64,000 bases of DNA from Hydrogenophaga sp. (GTDB lineage: Bacteria; Pseudomonadota; Gammaproteobacteria; Burkholderiales; Burkholderiaceae_C). Made by a program: the position numbers and the translations under genes. The notes beneath the pieces were generated by a model, which was not told where the DNA came from, ran no database searches, and saw only the letters and a list, made by a program, of their open reading frames with translations. The DNA lies in contig JAEUOT010000067.1 of assembly GCA_016790705.1 (NCBI GenBank), positions 62,001-126,000 on the forward strand. The letters are read 5' to 3'. Shown piece by piece: positions 18,555 to 27,411 of the stretch (position 1 is its first letter; each line of letters begins with the position of its first letter).

Positions 18555-19184
18555 TCAGCCGGTCGCCTGGGACTTGAGGTAGGCCTCGTTGAGGCTGTCG
18601 GCGCGCAGGGCCGCCGGACGCTCACGCAGGCGGGCGACGTAGTCCATGAACAGCGGGCGCTTCTCGATGGTGCCGAACATGAGGCCCCAGCCCAGACTGG
18701 AGCCCACGTACACGTCGGCAGCGGTGAAGCGGTCGCCGCAGACGTAGGGCCCGGGCTGCAGCGCGGTTTCCAGCGCGTCCAGCGTGTCTCCGTAGCTCCC
18801 GAAACCCGCCATCACTTCGCGCCCCGGCGGAACCGTCCAGCCCATCGCCTTCGCGGTGACCGCCTGCTCCAGCGGGCCGGCCGCGAAAAACAGCCAGCGC
18901 AGGTAGGGCGCCCGTTGGGGCGAGGTGGGCGCGGGCGCCAGCCCGGCCTGCGGGAAAGCGTCGGCGAGGTAGGCGCAAATGGCCGCCGCTTCGGTCACGA
19001 CCACCCCGGCGTGCTGCAGCGCCGGCACCTTGCCCATGGGATTGACGGCCTTGAAGTCCGGCCCCTTCATCTCCGTCCCGAAGGCCAGCCAGACCGTGCG
19101 GTAGGGCTGGCCCAGCTCTTCCATCATCCAGTGCACGATGCGGCCCCGGGACTGCGGGTTGGTGTAGAAGACCAGTTCGCTCAT
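18555..19184 (-). CDS. Glutathione S-transferase family protein
   Basis: A 209-residue GST distinct from the one near 5.4 kb. The N-terminal thioredoxin fold has NPMGKVPALQHAGVVVTEAA with the cis-proline in VPAL and the Glu/Ala that bind glutathione. The helical domain has CGDRFTAADVYVGSSLGWG, the conserved N-capping box. A Ser or Tyr near the N-terminus (FYTNPQSRGRIVHW) is the likely thiol-activating residue. A GGAGGT box supports the start. It lies upstream of the GT41 gene on the same strand, with about 35 bases between. Confidence 0.9.
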   Translation of the reverse strand: MSELVFYTNPQSRGRIVHWMMEELGQPYRTVWLAFGTEMKGPDFKAVNPMGKVPALQHAGVVVTEAAAICAYLADAFPQAGLAPAPTSPQRAPYLRWLFFAAGPLEQAVTAKAMGWTVPPGREVMAGFGSYGDTLDALETALQPGPYVCGDRFTAADVYVGSSLGWGLMFGTIEKRPLFMDYVARLRERPAALRADSLNEAYLKSQATG

Positions 19185-19253
19185 GGAGCACCTCCGGTGA
19201 GGGATTGCAAAAGGTCGATCCTAGCCGCTGGCTGATGCAGGCACAATTCCGCC

Positions 19254-20099
19254 ATGACCGCCGCTTCGATCTCCCGCCCCGTTCGCTCCCAGTACGAAGA
19301 TTTCATGCGCCACGTCTACACGCATGGCGTGCAGAAAGGGGACCGCACCGGCACCGGCACCCGCAGCGTGTTCGGCCACCAGATGCGCTTCGACCTGAAC
19401 GAAGGTTTTCCGCTGGTCACGACCAAGAAGGTGTTCCTCAAGGCCATCATCGTCGAGCTGCTGTGGTTCCTGCGCGGCGATTCCAACGTCAAGTGGCTGC
19501 AGGAGCGCGGCTGCACGATCTGGGACGAATGGGCGCGCGAGGATGGCGAACTCGGTCCGGTGTATGGCGTGCAGTGGCGCAACTGGCCCAAGCCGGGCGG
19601 CGGGCACATCGACCAGATCAGCGAGGTCGTCAAGCAGCTCAGAACCAATCCCGACAGCCGCCGCATCATCGTCAGCGCCTGGAACGTCGCCGACCTGGAC
19701 CAGATGGCGCTGATGCCCTGCCACGCGTTTTTCCAGTTCTATGTCGCGCCGGCCACCGAGCCGGGCGGCCGTGGCAAGCTGTCCTGCCAGCTCTACCAGC
19801 GCAGCGCCGATATTTTCCTGGGCGTGCCGTTCAACATCGCCAGCTACGCGCTGCTGACCCACATGCTGGCGCAGCAATGCGACCTCGACGTGGGCGACTT
19901 CATCTGGACCGGCGGCGACTGCCACATCTACAGCAACCACCACGAGCAGGTGGAACTGCAGCTCAGCCGTCAGCCCTTCGCCTACCCGACGCTGAACATC
20001 AAGCGCAAACCGGCCTCGATCTTCGATTACGAATACGAAGATTTCGAGGTGGTGGGGTACGAATGCCACCCGGCCATCAAGGCGCCAGTCGCGGTCTGA
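19254..20099 (+). CDS. thyA: Thymidylate synthase
   Basis: Methylates dUMP to dTMP with methylene-tetrahydrofolate, producing dihydrofolate. The 281-residue protein has the catalytic Cys156 in [12 protein letters not shown], the folate/substrate region [17 protein letters not shown], and the conserved N-terminal [19 protein letters not shown]. The dihydrofolate it makes is recycled by folA, encoded about 0.9 kb downstream on the same strand with an EamA permease gene between. Ten bases separate its stop from that permease's GTG, consistent with one operon thyA-permease-folA-xth. Confidence 0.97.
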   Translation: MTAASISRPVRSQYEDFMRHVYTHGVQKGDRTGTGTRSVFGHQMRFDLNEGFPLVTTKKVFLKAIIVELLWFLRGDSNVKWLQERGCTIWDEWAREDGELGPVYGVQWRNWPKPGGGHIDQISEVVKQLRTNPDSRRIIVSAWNVADLDQMALMPCHAFFQFYVAPATEPGGRGKLSCQLYQRSADIFLGVPFNIASYALLTHMLAQQCDLDVGDFIWTGGDCHIYSNHHEQVELQLSRQPFAYPTLNIKRKPASIFDYEYEDFEVVGYECHPAIKAPVAV

Positions 20100-20109
20100 T
20101 CTCCTGCCC

Positions 20110-21024
20110 GTGATCACCCGCCGCCAGCTCTGGGCGCTGCTGGCCCTCACGCTCATGTGGGGCGTCAACTGGCCCATGATGAAACTCTCGCTGCAGCAGC
20201 TCTCGCCGCTGTATTTCCGCGCCAGCACCATGCTGCTGGGCGCGAGCTGGCTGTTCGTCTACGTCGCCGCCCGGGGCGAGCGCATGAAGCCCGTCGGTCG
20301 CGAGTGGCTCACCATCGCCGCGCTGGGCCTGCCCAATGTGCTGGGCTGGCACACGCTCTCGATCTTCGGCGTGCAGGAACTGGCCTCGGGCCGCGCCGCG
20401 ATTCTGGGCTTCACCATGCCGATCTTCACCGTGCTGATCGGCGCCGCCTTCTTCGGCGAGCGCATCACGCCGCGCGTGCGGCTGGCGGTGGTGTGCGTGA
20501 GCCTGGCCATCGGTCTTTTGCTGTGGCACGAGCTGCAGCGCCTGTCTGGCCGCCCGGCCGGCGTGGCCTGGATGCTGGGCGCCGCAGCATGCTGGGCGCT
20601 GGGCACGCTGATGTTCCGCCGCGCCCACCTGACGCTGTCGCCGCTGGTGGTGACGGTCTGGATGCTGCTGCTGGGCAGCGTCGTCGTCTGGGCGCTGGCG
20701 CTCACCCTGGAGCCGCTGCCCAACCCCTCGACCTTCACGGCCCGCATGTGGGTCAGCCTGGTCTATGGCGTGCTGATCAACTACGGGTTTGCGCAACTGA
20801 TCTGGTTCGGCCTGGCGCGCAACCTGCCGCCGGCCACCAGCGCCATGAGCGTGATGGCGATTCCGCTGGTCGGCACGCTCAGCGCCACGGTCATCACCGG
20901 CGAAATGCCGCACTGGCAGGACTGGCTGGCCATGGTCTTCGTGATGGTGGCGATCGCCAGCGTGCTGTTGCCCGCCGGCGCGCTGCGCCGCGGCGCGGGC
21001 GCGGCACAATCGCCCGATGCCTGA
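20110..21024 (+). CDS. EamA/DMT-superfamily permease
   Basis: A 304-residue protein with ten hydrophobic helices in two homologous halves, typical of EamA drug/metabolite transporters (first helix LALTLMWGVNWPMMKLSLQQ; second half AWMLGAAACWALGTLMFRR). The start is a GTG; no closer ATG fits the first helix. The substrate is unknown. Its position between thyA and folA, with an eight-base overlap into folA, means its translation is tied to folate genes, though a folate-related substrate is only a guess. Confidence 0.88.
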   Translation: MITRRQLWALLALTLMWGVNWPMMKLSLQQLSPLYFRASTMLLGASWLFVYVAARGERMKPVGREWLTIAALGLPNVLGWHTLSIFGVQELASGRAAILGFTMPIFTVLIGAAFFGERITPRVRLAVVCVSLAIGLLLWHELQRLSGRPAGVAWMLGAAACWALGTLMFRRAHLTLSPLVVTVWMLLLGSVVVWALALTLEPLPNPSTFTARMWVSLVYGVLINYGFAQLIWFGLARNLPPATSAMSVMAIPLVGTLSATVITGEMPHWQDWLAMVFVMVAIASVLLPAGALRRGAGAAQSPDA

Positions 21025-21526
21025 GAACCACGCCCCCGCTACCCTCAACCTGATCTACGCCCGCGCCGCCAATGGCGTGATCGGCAAGGACAACCGGTTG
21101 CCCTGGCACCTGCCCGAGGACCTGGCGCACTTCAAGCGCACCACCCTCGGCTGCCCGGTGATCATGGGCCGCAAGACCTGGGACTCGCTGCCACCCAAAT
21201 TCCGCCCCCTGCCGGGCCGCCTGAATCTGGTGCTCACCAACGACCGTGCGTGGCGCGCCGACGGCGCCGAAGTGGTGCACAGTCTGCCCGATGCACTCGC
21301 CCGGTGCCCCGCGGGTCAGGACGCCTGGGTCATCGGTGGTGCACAGGTCTATGCCCTGGCCCTGCCGCAGGCGCGGCGCATCGTGGTCACCGAGATCGCA
21401 CAGGACTTCGACGGCGACGCCCACGCACCGACGCTCGGCCCCGAATGGGTCGAAACCGCGCGCGAGGCCCACGTGGCCGCCAGCGGCCTGCCCTTCGCCT
21501 TCGTCACCTACACCCGCTCCGCCTGA
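21017..21526 (+). CDS. folA: Dihydrofolate reductase
   Basis: Reduces dihydrofolate to tetrahydrofolate with NADPH and is the target of trimethoprim. The 169-residue protein has the canonical elements: ARAANGVIGKDNRLPWHLPEDLAHFK region (Met20 loop with conserved Trp and acidic Glu/Asp), GCPVIMGRKTWDSLPPKFRP, LPGRLNLVLTND, and WVIGGAQVYALALPQARRIV. It begins inside the end of the upstream permease gene, overlapping by eight bases, and is followed nine bases later by xth. Functional pairing with thyA is clear. Confidence 0.96.
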   Translation: MPENHAPATLNLIYARAANGVIGKDNRLPWHLPEDLAHFKRTTLGCPVIMGRKTWDSLPPKFRPLPGRLNLVLTNDRAWRADGAEVVHSLPDALARCPAGQDAWVIGGAQVYALALPQARRIVVTEIAQDFDGDAHAPTLGPEWVETAREAHVAASGLPFAFVTYTRSA

Positions 21527-21535
21527 GACCCTCCC

Positions 21536-22300
21536 ATGCAACTTGCCACCTGGAACGTCAACTCCCTCAACGTGCGCCTGCCGCAGGTGCTGGCCTGGCT
21601 GGCCACCAACCCGGTGGATGTGCTGGCCCTGCAGGAGCTCAAACTCACCGACGACAAGTTCCCGGTGCAGGCCTTCACCGACGCCGGCTACCACGCCCAG
21701 TGGTTCGGCCAGAAGACCTACAACGGCGTGGCCCTGCTGAGCAAGGCGCCTGCGGCCGACGTGATCAAGAACATCCCGGGCTTTGACGACGAGCAGTCGC
21801 GCGTGCTCTGCGCCACCATCGACGGCGTGCGCGTGATCGGCGCCTACTTCCCCAACGGCCAGGAGCCGGGCAGCGACAAGTTCGCCTACAAGATGCGCTG
21901 GCTCGACGCGATGCGCGAGTGGGTCCGGGCCGAGATGGCGGCCCATCCGCAGCTCGTGCTGATGGGCGACTACAACATCACCTTCGATGACGCCGACGTC
22001 TGGGACCCGGTGGGCCTGCGGGAAACCATCCACTGCACGACCGAAGAACGCACGCAGTTGCAAGGGCTGATCGGCCTGGGCCTGCACGACGCGCACCGCC
22101 TGTTCGAGCACCCGCCCAAGACCTTCAGTTGGTGGGACTACCGCATGCTGGGTTTCCAGAAAAACCGCGGCCTGCGCATCGATCACATCCTGATCACCGA
22201 TGCGCTCAAGGCCCGCGCGACCGCTTGCGAAGTCGACCGCGCGCCCCGCAAGAACCCGCAGCCCAGCGACCACGCCCCCGTGGTGCTGACGCTGGACTGA
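21536..22300 (+). CDS. xth: Exodeoxyribonuclease III (AP endonuclease)
   Basis: A 254-residue ExoIII/AP endonuclease family enzyme that cleaves DNA at abasic sites and trims 3' ends. Visible catalytic elements are ATWNVNSLNVRL (Asn), LALQELKLTD (metal-binding Glu), LMGDYNITFDDADVWDP (Asp-Asn pair), and the C-terminal SDHAPVVLTLD (catalytic His). The gene closes the thyA-folA string and converges on glnG, with six bases between their stops and no obvious terminator. Confidence 0.94.
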   Translation: MQLATWNVNSLNVRLPQVLAWLATNPVDVLALQELKLTDDKFPVQAFTDAGYHAQWFGQKTYNGVALLSKAPAADVIKNIPGFDDEQSRVLCATIDGVRVIGAYFPNGQEPGSDKFAYKMRWLDAMREWVRAEMAAHPQLVLMGDYNITFDDADVWDPVGLRETIHCTTEERTQLQGLIGLGLHDAHRLFEHPPKTFSWWDYRMLGFQKNRGLRIDHILITDALKARATACEVDRAPRKNPQPSDHAPVVLTLD

Positions 22301-22306
22301 GCCGGG

Positions 22307-23836
22307 TCACTCCAGGTTCAGTTCCTGGATCTTGCGGGTGATCGTGTTGCGGCCAATGCCCAGCTTGTGGGCGGCTTCGATACGGCGTCCGCGCGTATTG
22401 GCCAGCGCCGTCAGGATCAGCCCGGTTTCGAAACGCCGCGTGAGCACGTCCCAGACGTCGGTGCGCCCGGCTTCCAGCAGTGCGCGCGCCTCCGCCTGGA
22501 GCCCGGTCTCCCAGGACACATCGGCCGCGGGCTGTGGCGAGGGTTCGACCGCCACGGCCGCCTGAACCGGCTCGACCACCGCCGGCGCCCATTCCTTGGT
22601 CACCGACGCCACCACTGGCGCCCTGGCGATCGCCGCCGGTTCCGCTGGCTGCTCCGGCACCGCTTCGCCCACCGCCGACAACACCTCGGGCGGCAGGTCC
22701 TTGATTTCGATCACCTGCGCGGGCGCCATCACGGTCAGCCAGTGGCAGACGTTCTCCAACTGCCGCACGTTGCCCGGGAAATCGAAAGCCGAGAGCAGAC
22801 GCAACGCCGCATCCGAAATCCGCTTGGGCTCGACGCCAAGCTGCTTGGCGCTCTGCTGCAGGAAGTAGCGCGTGAGCATGGGCACGTCCTCATGCCGCTC
22901 GCGCAAGGCCGGCAGCCGCAACCGGATCACGTTCAGCCGATGGAAAAGATCCTCCCGGAAGGCGCCTTCCTTGACGCGCTGCTCGAGGTTCTGGTGGGTC
23001 GCTGCGATCACGCGCACATTGGCCTTGACCGCGCTGTGGCCGCCCACCCGATAGAAATGACCGTCGGACAGCACGCGCAACAGCCGGGTCTGGAGGTCAA
23101 AGGGCATGTCGCCGATCTCGTCCAGGAACAGCGTGCCGCCCTCGGCCTGTTCGAAGCGCCCGCGGCGCATGGTCTGGGCGCCGGTGAACGCACCCCGCTC
23201 ATGGCCGAACAGCTCGGACTCCAGCAGATCCTTGGGGATCGCGGCCGTGTTGATGGCGACGAAGGGCCCACCCGCGCGCGGCGAATGCTTGTGCAAAGCG
23301 CGCGCCACCAGCTCCTTGCCCGATCCGGACTCGCCGGTGATCAGCACCGTGACATGGCTTTGCGAGAGTCGGCCGATGGCGCGGAAGACATCCTGCATCG
23401 CAGGTGCCTGGCCCAGCATTTCAGGGGCGCCGGCCACGGACTCCTGGGCCACTTCCTCGCGCTGGCTTTCCTCCACCGCGCGATGAATCAGCTCCAGGGC
23501 CTTGGGAAGGTCAAAGGGCTTGGGAAGGTACTCGAACGCGCCACCCTGAAAGGCAGACACCGCGCTGTCGAGATCCGAGAACGCCGTCATGATGATGACG
23601 GGCAGCCCGGGCAACTTCTCCTTGACCCGCTCCAGCAGATCCAGCCCCGATCCGCCGGGCATGCGGATGTCGCTGACCAGAACCTGCGGCCCTTCGCTCT
23701 CGGAACCGTCGTTCAGCGCCTTGAGCACCTCTTGCGGATTGGTGAAACTGCGCGTCGGCAGGTTCTCGCGCAACAGCGCCTTTTCCAGAACGAAGCGGAT
23801 CGATTGGTCGTCATCCACTATCCAGATCGGCTTCAT
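22307..23836 (-). CDS. glnG: Nitrogen regulation response regulator NtrC (sigma-54 activator)
   Basis: A 509-residue NtrC. The receiver domain has phospho-acceptor Asp56 in VSDIRMPGGSG. The AAA+ domain has Walker A GESGSGKE (168-175) and the sigma-54 contact motif GAFTGA (215-220), followed by the GFTD-type segment GGTLFLDEIGDMP. The C-terminal Fis-type helix-turn-helix is RRIEAAHKLGIGRNTITRKI. A Pro/Ala/Val-rich linker of about 70 residues before the HTH makes it longer than the enteric protein. It follows glnL by 37 bases. The sequence has two predicted binding sites for it upstream of glnA. Confidence 0.96.
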   Translation of the reverse strand: MKPIWIVDDDQSIRFVLEKALLRENLPTRSFTNPQEVLKALNDGSESEGPQVLVSDIRMPGGSGLDLLERVKEKLPGLPVIIMTAFSDLDSAVSAFQGGAFEYLPKPFDLPKALELIHRAVEESQREEVAQESVAGAPEMLGQAPAMQDVFRAIGRLSQSHVTVLITGESGSGKELVARALHKHSPRAGGPFVAINTAAIPKDLLESELFGHERGAFTGAQTMRRGRFEQAEGGTLFLDEIGDMPFDLQTRLLRVLSDGHFYRVGGHSAVKANVRVIAATHQNLEQRVKEGAFREDLFHRLNVIRLRLPALRERHEDVPMLTRYFLQQSAKQLGVEPKRISDAALRLLSAFDFPGNVRQLENVCHWLTVMAPAQVIEIKDLPPEVLSAVGEAVPEQPAEPAAIARAPVVASVTKEWAPAVVEPVQAAVAVEPSPQPAADVSWETGLQAEARALLEAGRTDVWDVLTRRFETGLILTALANTRGRRIEAAHKLGIGRNTITRKIQELNLE

Positions 23837-23873
23837 GTGTGCGTCTTCCCTTCCTCGGCTGAGGGTTTCGGTT

Positions 23874-25028
23874 TCAAGGCAACGGAATCAGCAATTTGAA
23901 ATCCGTGTGGCCTGGCGCGCTTTCACATTCGATCAGTCCGTGGTGCTGCTGCACAAAGGTCTGGGCAAGGGTCAACCCCAGCCCGGATCCACCCTCGCGC
24001 CCCGACACCAGCGGGAAAAAGATGCGGTCCTTGATCGACGCGGGCACGCCAGGCCCGTTGTCGATGACATGCAATTCCAGTGCCAGCCGGTAACGCTGTT
24101 TGCCGAAGGTCACCTGCCGGCTGACGCGGGTGCGCAAGGTGATCTGCGCATCGCCCGCCGCGATGCGCTCGGACAGCGCCTGTGCGGCGTTGTGGGCGAT
24201 GTTCAGCACCGCCTGGATGAGTTGCTCCCGGTCGCCGCGAAACTCGGGAATCGAGGTGTCGTAGTCGCGCACGACCTTCAGGCCGCGAGGAAACTCGGCC
24301 ACGATCAGCGCCCGGACCCGCTCACACACCTCGTGGATGTTCACATCCCCCACGACATGGGGGCGACGGTGCGGTGCCAGCAGCCGGTCCACCAGCGACT
24401 GCAGGCGGTCGGCCTCGTGGATGATGACCTGGGTGTACTCGGTCAATTGCTTGTTGTCGAGTTCAAGCTCCAGCAACTGCGCCGCACCACGGATGCCCCC
24501 CAGCGGGTTCTTGATCTCGTGGGCCAGATTGCGGATCAGTTCCTTGTTGGCCTGCGCCTGGTCGATCAGACGTTCTTCCCGCTCCTGCCGCGTCTGTTGC
24601 TCAAGCGGCAACAGCTCAACGACCACTTCGCCTGCGGTCTCGGTCTGAGCGACCACCACGTGGACCGGCAAGGGGTCGTGATTCAGGCGACGCAGCCAGG
24701 CGTCATAACGCAACGCCGCGAACTCGTTGACGCGTGCGCCGGTCAGGGCATTGACCAGCAACTGCGGCTCGGTGAAGCACTCCTGCAGCGGTGTTCCGCC
24801 GATGCTGCGGCGGGAAATGCCCAGCGCATCCTCCAGCGCCGCATTGGCAAACAGGACCGTTCCGTCCGGCCCCACCACCGCCACCAGGGTGGCCAGCAGG
24901 TCCAGCGACTGAAACCGTGCGTGGGGCTCGGCCACCGTTGCCGGCACATCGGCAGCGGACCGTCTTTCGGTGCCGGGCGGCGCTGCGAAGGGTTGATCGC
25001 GTTTGGCCAAGCGCTTACTTCGCGACAC
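23874..25028 (-). CDS. glnL: Nitrogen regulation sensor kinase NtrB
   Basis: A cytoplasmic sensor histidine kinase of about 384 residues, partner of NtrC and normally controlled by PII. A PAS domain covers about residues 40-140 (LLATLVAVVGPDGTVLFANA). The H-box NLAHEIKNPLGGIRGAAQ contains phospho-His170. The N-box is NIAHNAAQAL, and the ATP-lid boxes are DNGPGVP and GREGGSGLGLTLA. There is no transmembrane segment. The start is uncertain: I use a GTG overlapping the previous gene by 14 bases. A TTG six codons later is possible. Confidence 0.94.
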   Translation of the reverse strand: MSRSKRLAKRDQPFAAPPGTERRSAADVPATVAEPHARFQSLDLLATLVAVVGPDGTVLFANAALEDALGISRRSIGGTPLQECFTEPQLLVNALTGARVNEFAALRYDAWLRRLNHDPLPVHVVVAQTETAGEVVVELLPLEQQTRQEREERLIDQAQANKELIRNLAHEIKNPLGGIRGAAQLLELELDNKQLTEYTQVIIHEADRLQSLVDRLLAPHRRPHVVGDVNIHEVCERVRALIVAEFPRGLKVVRDYDTSIPEFRGDREQLIQAVLNIAHNAAQALSERIAAGDAQITLRTRVSRQVTFGKQRYRLALELHVIDNGPGVPASIKDRIFFPLVSGREGGSGLGLTLAQTFVQQHHGLIECESAPGHTDFKLLIPLP

Positions 25029-25572
25029 TTTCCGACGGCGCCGGAGCGGCACCTGGCGCAGCCGGCGCGGGCGCCCCACCCATCCTGGACAACTCACGCC
25101 GCAGACCGTTGACATCGCTCTCGGCGCGCGTCAGCGCCGCCTTGAGTTCAGCCACACGGTCCAGATACCGCTGGTGGTTGCGCGCCTCGATACCTTCCTT
25201 TTCCGGCGCCCCGTTGGCATAGGCTTTTTGTGCCTGGGACAGACGCTCTTCGGCCTTGCGCAACTCGGATTCGAGGATCTGGCGCGCGTCATTGTCACGG
25301 GCTCTTTGCTCGGGTGAATCTGCTTTGGGTCCACTGCGCGGCGCGGAGGCCCCCCCCGCCTTGGAAGACGTCGGCGCTGGCCCCTGGATGATGGTGATGT
25401 TGCCACCCTCCATCGGTTTGCAGCCCTTGGCCTTGGCCACCGTGGCGTTGTTGGTGTATTCGTTGCCGCAACGGTAGATGCGCTCCTGCGCCTGCACGGA
25501 TGTCAGGCAGGCACACGAAACCGCCAGCAGCAGCCAGCGGCAGGAAGAAGGAACAGCGAATTGGTGCAACAC
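25015..25572 (-). CDS. DUF4124-type periplasmic protein
   Basis: A protein of about 185 residues with an N-terminal signal peptide (WLLLAVSCACLTSVQAQ). A short DUF4124-like segment follows (ERIYRCGNEYTNN...KGCKPMEGG), with two cysteines that could form a disulfide. Beyond that is a long charged coiled-coil-prone region (ILESELRKAEERLSQAQKAY; YLDRVAELKAALTRAESDVN) and a Pro/Ala tail. Function is unknown. The start is a GTG with a GGGAG box; neighbouring GTG and TTG codons are alternatives. Its stop overlaps the glnL start, so it is translated from the same message as the nitrogen regulators. Confidence 0.78.
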   Translation of the reverse strand: MLHQFAVPSSCRWLLLAVSCACLTSVQAQERIYRCGNEYTNNATVAKAKGCKPMEGGNITIIQGPAPTSSKAGGASAPRSGPKADSPEQRARDNDARQILESELRKAEERLSQAQKAYANGAPEKEGIEARNHQRYLDRVAELKAALTRAESDVNGLRRELSRMGGAPAPAAPGAAPAPSESVAK

Positions 25573-25684
25573 GAACACTCCCGGCGCCTGCGGCGCGTTC
25601 AACGGCTTTTTCAGTATGACCCAAAAGCCAGGCGTGATGTTGCCAGAGCCCAAACAGGAAACCGCGATTTGCCCGTGTCGAAGG

Positions 25685-25710
25685 AAAAAAAAGACGGCCG
25701 AAGCCGTCTT
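25685..25710 (-). terminator. Intrinsic terminator of glnA
   Basis: On the minus strand an eight-base-pair stem (aagacggc / gccgtctt) closed by a stable TTCG tetraloop is followed by eight T. It lies about 38 bases past the glnA stop and separates glnA from the DUF4124-glnL-glnG transcript, although readthrough could feed the regulators. Confidence 0.93.
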
Positions 25711-25747
25711 TCCTTGCTGTGCTCGGGCCCGCGAGACGGGCCTGGCA

Positions 25748-27163
25748 TCACAGGCTGTAGTACATGTCGAATTCGACCGGGTGCGGAGCCATGCGGAAGC
25801 GGGTCACTTCGCCCATCTTCAGCTCGATGTAGGCGTCCAGCATCGAGTCGGTGAACACGCCACCCTTGGTCAGGAAGGCGCGATCCTTGTCCAGGTACTC
25901 CAGCGCCTGGTCGAGGCTGTGGCAGACGGTCGGGACCAGCTTGTCCTCTTCCGGCGGCAGGTGGTACAGGTCCTTCGTGGCGGCTTCGCCCGGATGGATC
26001 TTGTTTTCCACGCCGTCCAGACCAGCCATCATCAGGGCCGAGAAGGCCAGGTACGGGTTGGCGGAAGGATCGGGGAAGCGCGCTTCGATACGACGGCCCT
26101 TCGGGTTGGCCACGTACGGGATGCGGATCGAGGCCGAGCGGTTGCGGGCCGAGTAGGCCAGCTTCACCGGGGCTTCGAAGCCGGGCACCAGACGCTTGTA
26201 CGAGTTCGTGCCGGGGTTGGTGATGGCGTTCAGGGCACGGGCGTGCTTGATGATGCCGCCGATGTAGTACAGGGCGAAATCGCTCAGACCCGCGTAGCCG
26301 TCACCGGCGAACAGGTTCTTGCCGTCCTTCCAGATCGACTGGTGCACGTGCATGCCGGAACCGTTGTCGCCTTGGTAAGGCTTGGGCATGAAGGTGGCCG
26401 TCTTGCCGTAGGCGTTGGCCACGTTCCACACCACGTACTTCAGGACCTGGGTCCAGTCGGCGCGCTCGACCAGGGTCGAGAACTTGGTGCCGATTTCGTT
26501 CTGGCCGGCGCCCGCCACTTCATGGTGGAACACTTCGACCGGAATGCCCAGCGATTCGAGGATCAGGACCATCTCGGCGCGCATGTCCTGCGTGCTGTCG
26601 ACCGGGGGAACCGGGAAGTAGCCGCCCTTGACCGTCGGACGGTGACCGCGGTTGCCGCCTTCGAGCTTGGCGCCGCTGTTCCAGGGGGCTTCGTATTCTT
26701 CGATTTCGCTGAACACGCGGCCGGGCTCGTTGCTCCAGCGCACGCCGTCGAAGATGAAGAACTCGGGTTCCGGACCGAAGTAGGCGGTGTCACCCAGGCC
26801 GGAAGCCTTCAGATAGGCTTCTGCGCGCTTGGCGATCGAACGCGGGTCGCGGTCGTAGGCCTTGCCGTCGCCCGGCTCAATCACGTCGCACTGCAGGAAC
26901 AGCGTGGTTTCTTCAAAGAAGGGGTCGATGTTGGCGGTGCTGGGATCGGGCATGAGCTGCATGTCCGATGCTTCAATGCCCTTCCAGCCGGCGACCGACG
27001 AGCCGTCGAAGGCGTGGCCCGAGCTGAACTTGTCTTCGTCGAAGTGCGAAATCGGCACGGTCACGTGCTGTTCCTTGCCCCGGGTGTCGGTGAAGCGGAA
27101 GTCAACGAACTTGACTTCGTTGTCCTTCACCATTTGCATCACGTCCGCGACGGTCTTGGCCAT
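25748..27163 (-). CDS. glnA: Glutamine synthetase, type I
   Basis: Makes glutamine from glutamate, ammonia and ATP; a dodecamer in this family. The 471-residue protein carries GSI signatures [19 protein letters not shown], the ATP site [16 protein letters not shown], and the adenylylation segment DLYHLPPEE with Tyr400. Regulation by GlnE adenylylation is therefore expected. The start has an AGGAG box six bases upstream. Transcription appears to depend on sigma-54 and NtrC: see the promoter and two enhancer sites upstream. Downstream genes glnL and glnG encode the corresponding two-component system. Confidence 0.98.
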   Translation of the reverse strand: MAKTVADVMQMVKDNEVKFVDFRFTDTRGKEQHVTVPISHFDEDKFSSGHAFDGSSVAGWKGIEASDMQLMPDPSTANIDPFFEETTLFLQCDVIEPGDGKAYDRDPRSIAKRAEAYLKASGLGDTAYFGPEPEFFIFDGVRWSNEPGRVFSEIEEYEAPWNSGAKLEGGNRGHRPTVKGGYFPVPPVDSTQDMRAEMVLILESLGIPVEVFHHEVAGAGQNEIGTKFSTLVERADWTQVLKYVVWNVANAYGKTATFMPKPYQGDNGSGMHVHQSIWKDGKNLFAGDGYAGLSDFALYYIGGIIKHARALNAITNPGTNSYKRLVPGFEAPVKLAYSARNRSASIRIPYVANPKGRRIEARFPDPSANPYLAFSALMMAGLDGVENKIHPGEAATKDLYHLPPEEDKLVPTVCHSLDQALEYLDKDRAFLTKGGVFTDSMLDAYIELKMGEVTRFRMAPHPVEFDMYYSL

Positions 27164-27217
27164 CAAATACTCCTGTTGATGTGTGGGTGGAAAATGAAAT
27201 TAGACGATGACTCGGAA

Positions 27218-27232
27218 GCAGTTTCTATGCCA
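27218..27232 (-). promoter_or_regulatory. Sigma-54 (RpoN) promoter of glnA
   Basis: Reading the minus strand, TGGCAT-agaaac-TGC matches the -24/-12 consensus TGGCAC-N5-TTGC: GG and GC are exactly ten bases apart. Only the sixth -24 base and one -12 base deviate. The start site would be about 12 bases further on, near 27206, giving a leader of about 43 bases to the glnA ATG. It is the only GG-N10-GC with a good TGGCA box that I found between glnA and the upstream gene. Confidence 0.8.
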
Positions 27233-27361
27233 TCGGAAGCGTGGGGGGAACGCAAGCTGCACCCTGGCAGCAACAAACCCGTCGCGCATTATCACGCAGG
27301 CGAAAGCCCCCTCCCGGGGTCGGTTCCGCCATTTCATCGAACGATCGAGGACAGCGACGGA

Positions 27362-27378
27362 TGCATTAATTTGGTGCG
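27362..27378 (-). promoter_or_regulatory. NtrC binding site, promoter-proximal
   Basis: The 17-mer TGCATTA-ATT-TGGTGCG fits the NtrC dyad TGCACCA-N3-TGGTGCA, with a perfect TGGTGC half. Its centre lies about 165 bases upstream of the predicted glnA start, a normal enhancer distance. Confidence 0.78.
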
Positions 27379-27389
27379 CATTACGCAGA

Positions 27390-27406
27390 TGCACCAAATT
27401 AATGCA
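27390..27406 (-). promoter_or_regulatory. NtrC binding site, promoter-distal
   Basis: The 17-mer TGCACCA-AAT-TAATGCA contains a perfect TGCACCA half. Its complement matches the proximal site at 16 of 17 bases, so the pair forms a large inverted repeat with perfect 17-base arms and a 13-base spacer. The centres are 28 bases apart, close to the spacing used for cooperative NtrC binding. It ends five bases from the stop of the upstream CinA-type gene. Confidence 0.78.
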
Positions 27407-27411
27407 TCACA

